Positions 5,001 through 6,357 of a stretch of DNA of 6,357 nt are shown piece after piece. Source of the stretch: an uncultured Oscillospiraceae bacterium. Its GTDB lineage: Bacteria > Bacillota > Clostridia > Oscillospirales > Ruminococcaceae. The number at the start of each line of letters is the position of its first letter. The stretch's first letter is position 1. Location of the stretch: contig USBC01000108.1 of the NCBI GenBank assembly GCA_900552845.1, positions 1-6,357 on the forward strand, in the 5' to 3' direction. The position numbers and the translations under genes were made by a program. The notes under the pieces are model-generated. The model ran no database searches, had not been told where the DNA came from, and worked only from the letters and a program-made list of their open reading frames with translations.

Positions 5001-6357
5001 CGTCAGGTCAATGTCCCGTTCTATCTGGAGGGCGGAAACTGGAAGGGTACTGCGGTATTCTATACCTCCGGTACCTATACCATGAAGTATGTCGAAATTG
5101 ACGGCGACCAATTCGAGATCCGCACGGAACTTCAGCCCACGCTGGAGCTGCAGCTTGGTCTTAAGAGCGGTACCCGTATTTCTGCCAATGCCGATACGCA
5201 GGCAAAAATCCAAGCAATGGCGCCAGAAGGCATGATTGTTTCTCCCACACGCTTTGTATTGGATCCCTCCAAGGGCGGTAAAGATGGCGTTACCCTTACC
5301 GTTACCACCAAGCTCTACGATAATACCGGCGAGGAGATCAAGGGGCTTTCCGATGTGAGGATTTATTACAGCCGTGTCGGTTCTGTTAAAGGGCTAGATG
5401 CCAACCTTACATGGAATGCTTCTGCCGGCGCTTATGTTGGTGAATTCCATATTGAAGCTGCCGGTACCTACCGCTTCAGCTATGTCAAGGTCGGCACCAA
5501 TACCATCACAGCGGCGACTGCCGATACCAACTCCATTCAGGTTATGCCGCCCGATGATGCTCTCTACATGCAGAACGACCCCCACACCGAGGAGTACCAG
5601 TATGCGCCGAGCAAGAATGCCAAGATGACCGTTGCCATCGCTTATTCCAGCGCGGCTACCCGTGTCAAGGCAGTCATTGAGGTAAACGGCACCGAGTACA
5701 CCGTGCCGGGTATCATGGGTGCGGAGGATACGGAGCATCAGACGGAGGATATCACCTCTATTAACCTGTGGAACTTCTGGCAGGTTAAGCAGGCGGAGGA
5801 AACCGAGGATCGCCAGCCGTTGCCGGAGGGCAGATGGACGCTGAAATCCATCACCCTGTACGGTGTGTACTACGATGGAACATACTACGATGACGAAAAA
5901 GGCGTGACAGTCGATCTTTCCGGCGAAAACATTACCACCAAGGTCGTCAATGAGATCGTTGTCACCCTCAGCGGTACCAGCCGCAACTTCACCGGATACT
6001 TTATGGACGACCATAAGGTAAACGATGTAACGGTTACTGTTGCCGATTACGAGGGTCAGCCCATTACCGGCATCGCTGCTGTCTCCAATATCAAGGTCAG
6101 CTATCAGCATGGTGCTGTTGGCTTGGATAGCAAGTATGGCTACACAGGCGGAGGAACGGCTGCGGTGACAAACAGCACCAGCAATCGCAAATCCGGCTCT
6201 CAAACCGTCTACCAGATCGGTGAGCTGAACTTCCGGGAAGCCGGTCTCTACACCCAAGCCACCGTTCAGTTCCAGCTTGGTGAGGACACCATCACCGCAG
6301 GCAAAGAGGGCACCGGCACGGTGCTGAAATATGTGGTAGGCGGTGCGGCAAGCGATA
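2034..6357 (+). CDS. Giant exported surface/fibre-like protein with TasA/camelysin-like N-terminus and Ig-like modules (3' truncated)
   Basis: The frame is open from ATG 2034 to the window edge: 1441 whole codons and no stop, so the C-terminus and any cell-wall anchor are outside. A short charged N-terminus (residues 1-22) is followed by a hydrophobic segment (23-40) and TYAW (41-44), then EVTSIDTTVAANGALEIAM (52-70). This parallels TasA/CalY proteins, where a SipW-type signal ends in TYA before a first beta-strand with the pattern (A)NG-x-L-x-(I/L). A helical block (about 190-443) interrupts the head. Beta-rich sequence then resumes with LAVDLWLRTNA (508-518), QGGGSCYTFY (663-672), a Leu/Arg-rich helix, ITAIVYLDG (754-762) and LNVQFGS (780-786), motifs I associate with large clostridial surface proteins. 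From about 829 onward there are at least five degenerate Ig-like modules. Only five cysteines are present (367, 391, 667, 787, 944). Its translation is probably coupled to the preceding small ORF. An extracellular fibre, matrix or adhesin role is inferred; no enzymatic motif is seen. Confidence 0.9.
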   Translation, partial: MTSETRERIKQYEGALPHIKEKITAAAVLLVIAMTIMVTATYAWITLSTSPEVTSIDTTVAANGALEIAMANGTGAAPGRSAAGDSTGKDNNVVRANNTWGNLVNLSDPSYGLANVVLRPAALNGTTGLLTNPLYGVEYGEDGRVTGMVIGDDFAYTYFDPNATTTGEGMFLVDLKGEHLGVRAISTVKFENLEGAEKMNELLKAANASLTEAKSNYAKITNEKAEPGKSYITSLQGLIQIYAQNVIDKKPQNTLDVTEYVPNLYNMVQDIYDSVMLKVGESYVYMANLYDVLKGDKQGNWFVGNNALEELIAEYKANKLPQAFTEAAVGFRQFVTDYQSFQTYLKKGEKEDFSDLSANQQKNSLACWAYKAKSGTTVHWTDINTQINWLCSINTATINGKTLNQLSSMSAAMELLRAKDRAAVLHDGAVKRLEKRLGQHMNPKITITVDPSGLGGVAALAGKQTLDATVTTDAAAPYDAEEDIKAVKALNTGSYRGDTATAEDTHALAVDLWLRTNAGASAVVTATVEEGKDKDGNSYTKTTEPLRAYLTLEGKVLLQDIEQRATVKAPDGNTYDAFTATVTSGSDKYEQEVYQKKQDTNYYYVDENNKEEKFSPPAGAPVQYTPKMEKVTIVTGYDGVNRVWNDTQMAPYEVEGATSTTQGGGSCYTFYASTEADQQRFLDLLGSMRVAFVDGKGTLIGAATMDTEHYYAENGKVTVPLALDKSSAVNLGVDKDGNSIYGLMPLVKNAATRITAIVYLDGTKLTNQMVLASGDIQGNLNVQFGSCTAYKITTVTQTTDAEGNAITSTAVDYKQEGNANESIENEPVMTETIKVSASLNGNTDVNYDPAKPQTNVGVNVKIEGKASPNSVYVRFIRAISSTQGVQQEIVNLTGNGDSWNGTVTFNKPGNYVLRTVWVDGAEYDLSHEPLKVTIRGASVNSITCDAITGGNFARIMQSGSSFKTNMTLGFTTSKQTPSRVNGIFMDEDGRQVNVPFYLEGGNWKGTAVFYTSGTYTMKYVEIDGDQFEIRTELQPTLELQLGLKSGTRISANADTQAKIQAMAPEGMIVSPTRFVLDPSKGGKDGVTLTVTTKLYDNTGEEIKGLSDVRIYYSRVGSVKGLDANLTWNASAGAYVGEFHIEAAGTYRFSYVKVGTNTITAATADTNSIQVMPPDDALYMQNDPHTEEYQYAPSKNAKMTVAIAYSSAATRVKAVIEVNGTEYTVPGIMGAEDTEHQTEDITSINLWNFWQVKQAEETEDRQPLPEGRWTLKSITLYGVYYDGTYYDDEKGVTVDLSGENITTKVVNEIVVTLSGTSRNFTGYFMDDHKVNDVTVTVADYEGQPITGIAAVSNIKVSYQHGAVGLDSKYGYTGGGTAAVTNSTSNRKSGSQTVYQIGELNFREAGLYTQATVQFQLGEDTITAGKEGTGTVLKYVVGGAASD
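2100..2162 (+). other. Encoded signal peptide / membrane segment with SipW-like TYA end
   Basis: Residues 23-43 of the giant protein are ITAAAVLLVIAMTIMVTATY followed by Ala. They form a hydrophobic helix preceded by basic residues (R6, R8, K10, K20, K22). TasA and camelysin precursors are cut by the dedicated signal peptidase SipW after a TYA or TFA motif just before an aromatic residue. Here A43 followed by W44 sits in the same place. A non-cleaved signal anchor is the alternative. No signal peptidase gene lies in the window. Confidence 0.65.
2264..2286. repeat. 7-bp perfect GC-only inverted repeat inside the giant gene
   Basis: CCCCGGC (2264-2270) and GCCGGGG (2280-2286) flank a 9-base loop. 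The potential hairpin is about 230 bases into the coding region, just after the signal segment, in an Ala/Gly-rich low-complexity stretch (AAPGRSAAGD). It is not followed by a U-run, so it is not a terminator. It may be a by-product of GC-rich codons; the 60 bases 2221-2280 contain 45 G or C by hand count. Confidence 0.4.
2601..3362 (+). other. Helical, AT-richer domain inserted in the head of the giant protein
   Basis: Residues 190-443 are rich in amphipathic helix (for example FENLEGAEKMNELLKAANAS, then LEELIAEYKANKL and MELLRAKDRAAVL), whereas both flanks are Thr/Val/Gly-rich beta sequence. Base composition falls with it: 2761-2820 contains 21 G or C of 60, against 45 of 60 at 2221-2280 and 35 of 60 at 5461-5520. 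TTA, CTA, AGT, GTA and AAT codons become more frequent. Cys367 and Cys391 both fall here and could form a disulfide. TasA and camelysin also carry helices between strands of their jelly-roll, so this could be an enlarged version of that feature rather than a foreign insert. Confidence 0.6.
4518..6357 (+). repeat. Five degenerate Ig-like modules of about 100-140 residues
   Basis: From residue 829 onward, a late-strand pattern G-x-(Y/W)-x-hydrophobic followed by alternating hydrophobics, often ending in DG, recurs. The instances are PGNYVLRTVWVDG (G909), SGTYTMKYVEIDG (G1013), AGTYRFSYVKVG (G1144), EGRWTLKSITLYG (G1266) and AGLYTQATVQFQL (G1404). In most copies it is preceded by W/Y-x-G-x-hydrophobic-x-hydrophobic (SWNGTVTF, NWKGTAVF, AYVGEFHI, IGELNF). 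Spacing is 104, 131, 122 and 138 residues. The pattern is typical of bacterial Ig-like folds, which act as stalks or adhesive units. The copies are diverged at DNA level, so they are old duplications, and the fifth is probably cut by the window edge. Confidence 0.6.

Noticed and set aside
5394..6257. A minus-strand frame of about 287 codons opposite the Ig-like region, and a similar one at 3783-4424
   Set aside because: Both lie entirely opposite the continuous + frame that I translated from 2034 to 6357. Their products show no recognisable motif and no good ribosome site was noted.

Overview
The window reads as chromosomal DNA from a Gram-positive anaerobe of the Clostridia, most likely an Oscillospirales/Ruminococcaceae-type gut bacterium. 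This rests on strong Shine-Dalgarno sequences of the AGGAGG type before every gene, one TTG and one GTG start, a moderately GC-rich and locally variable base composition, and a giant exported protein whose motifs I recognise from clostridial surface proteins. The assignment is inference; no rRNA or other phylogenetic marker is present.

All real genes lie on the + strand and are tightly packed, which suggests one operon. (1) Positions 1-24 may be the tail of an upstream gene. (2) 72-1898 encodes a 608-residue cytosolic protein. Its N-terminal half resembles the DUF2357 family (associated with McrC-like systems), and its C-terminal half is a very long, highly charged coiled coil. (3) 1924-2037 is a 37-codon small ORF with its own excellent ribosome binding site. 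(4) 2034-6357 encodes the first 1441 residues of a giant exported protein that runs off the right edge without a stop. The small ORF and the giant gene overlap as ATGA, and the giant gene's ribosome binding site lies inside the small ORF, so their translation is probably coupled.

The giant protein has an N-terminal hydrophobic segment ending in TYAW, reminiscent of the SipW-type signal peptides of the TasA/camelysin (CalY) fibre proteins. This is followed by a beta-rich head interrupted by a helical, AT-richer block of about 250 residues, and then a series of at least five degenerate Ig-like modules. An extracellular fibre or adhesin-like role is the most economical reading. How the cytosolic DUF2357-like coiled-coil protein relates to it is unknown, and this pairing is the most interesting aspect of the window.

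There are no RNA genes, insertion sequences, CRISPR arrays, attachment sites or recognisable terminators. No gene-free stretch exceeds about 50 bases.
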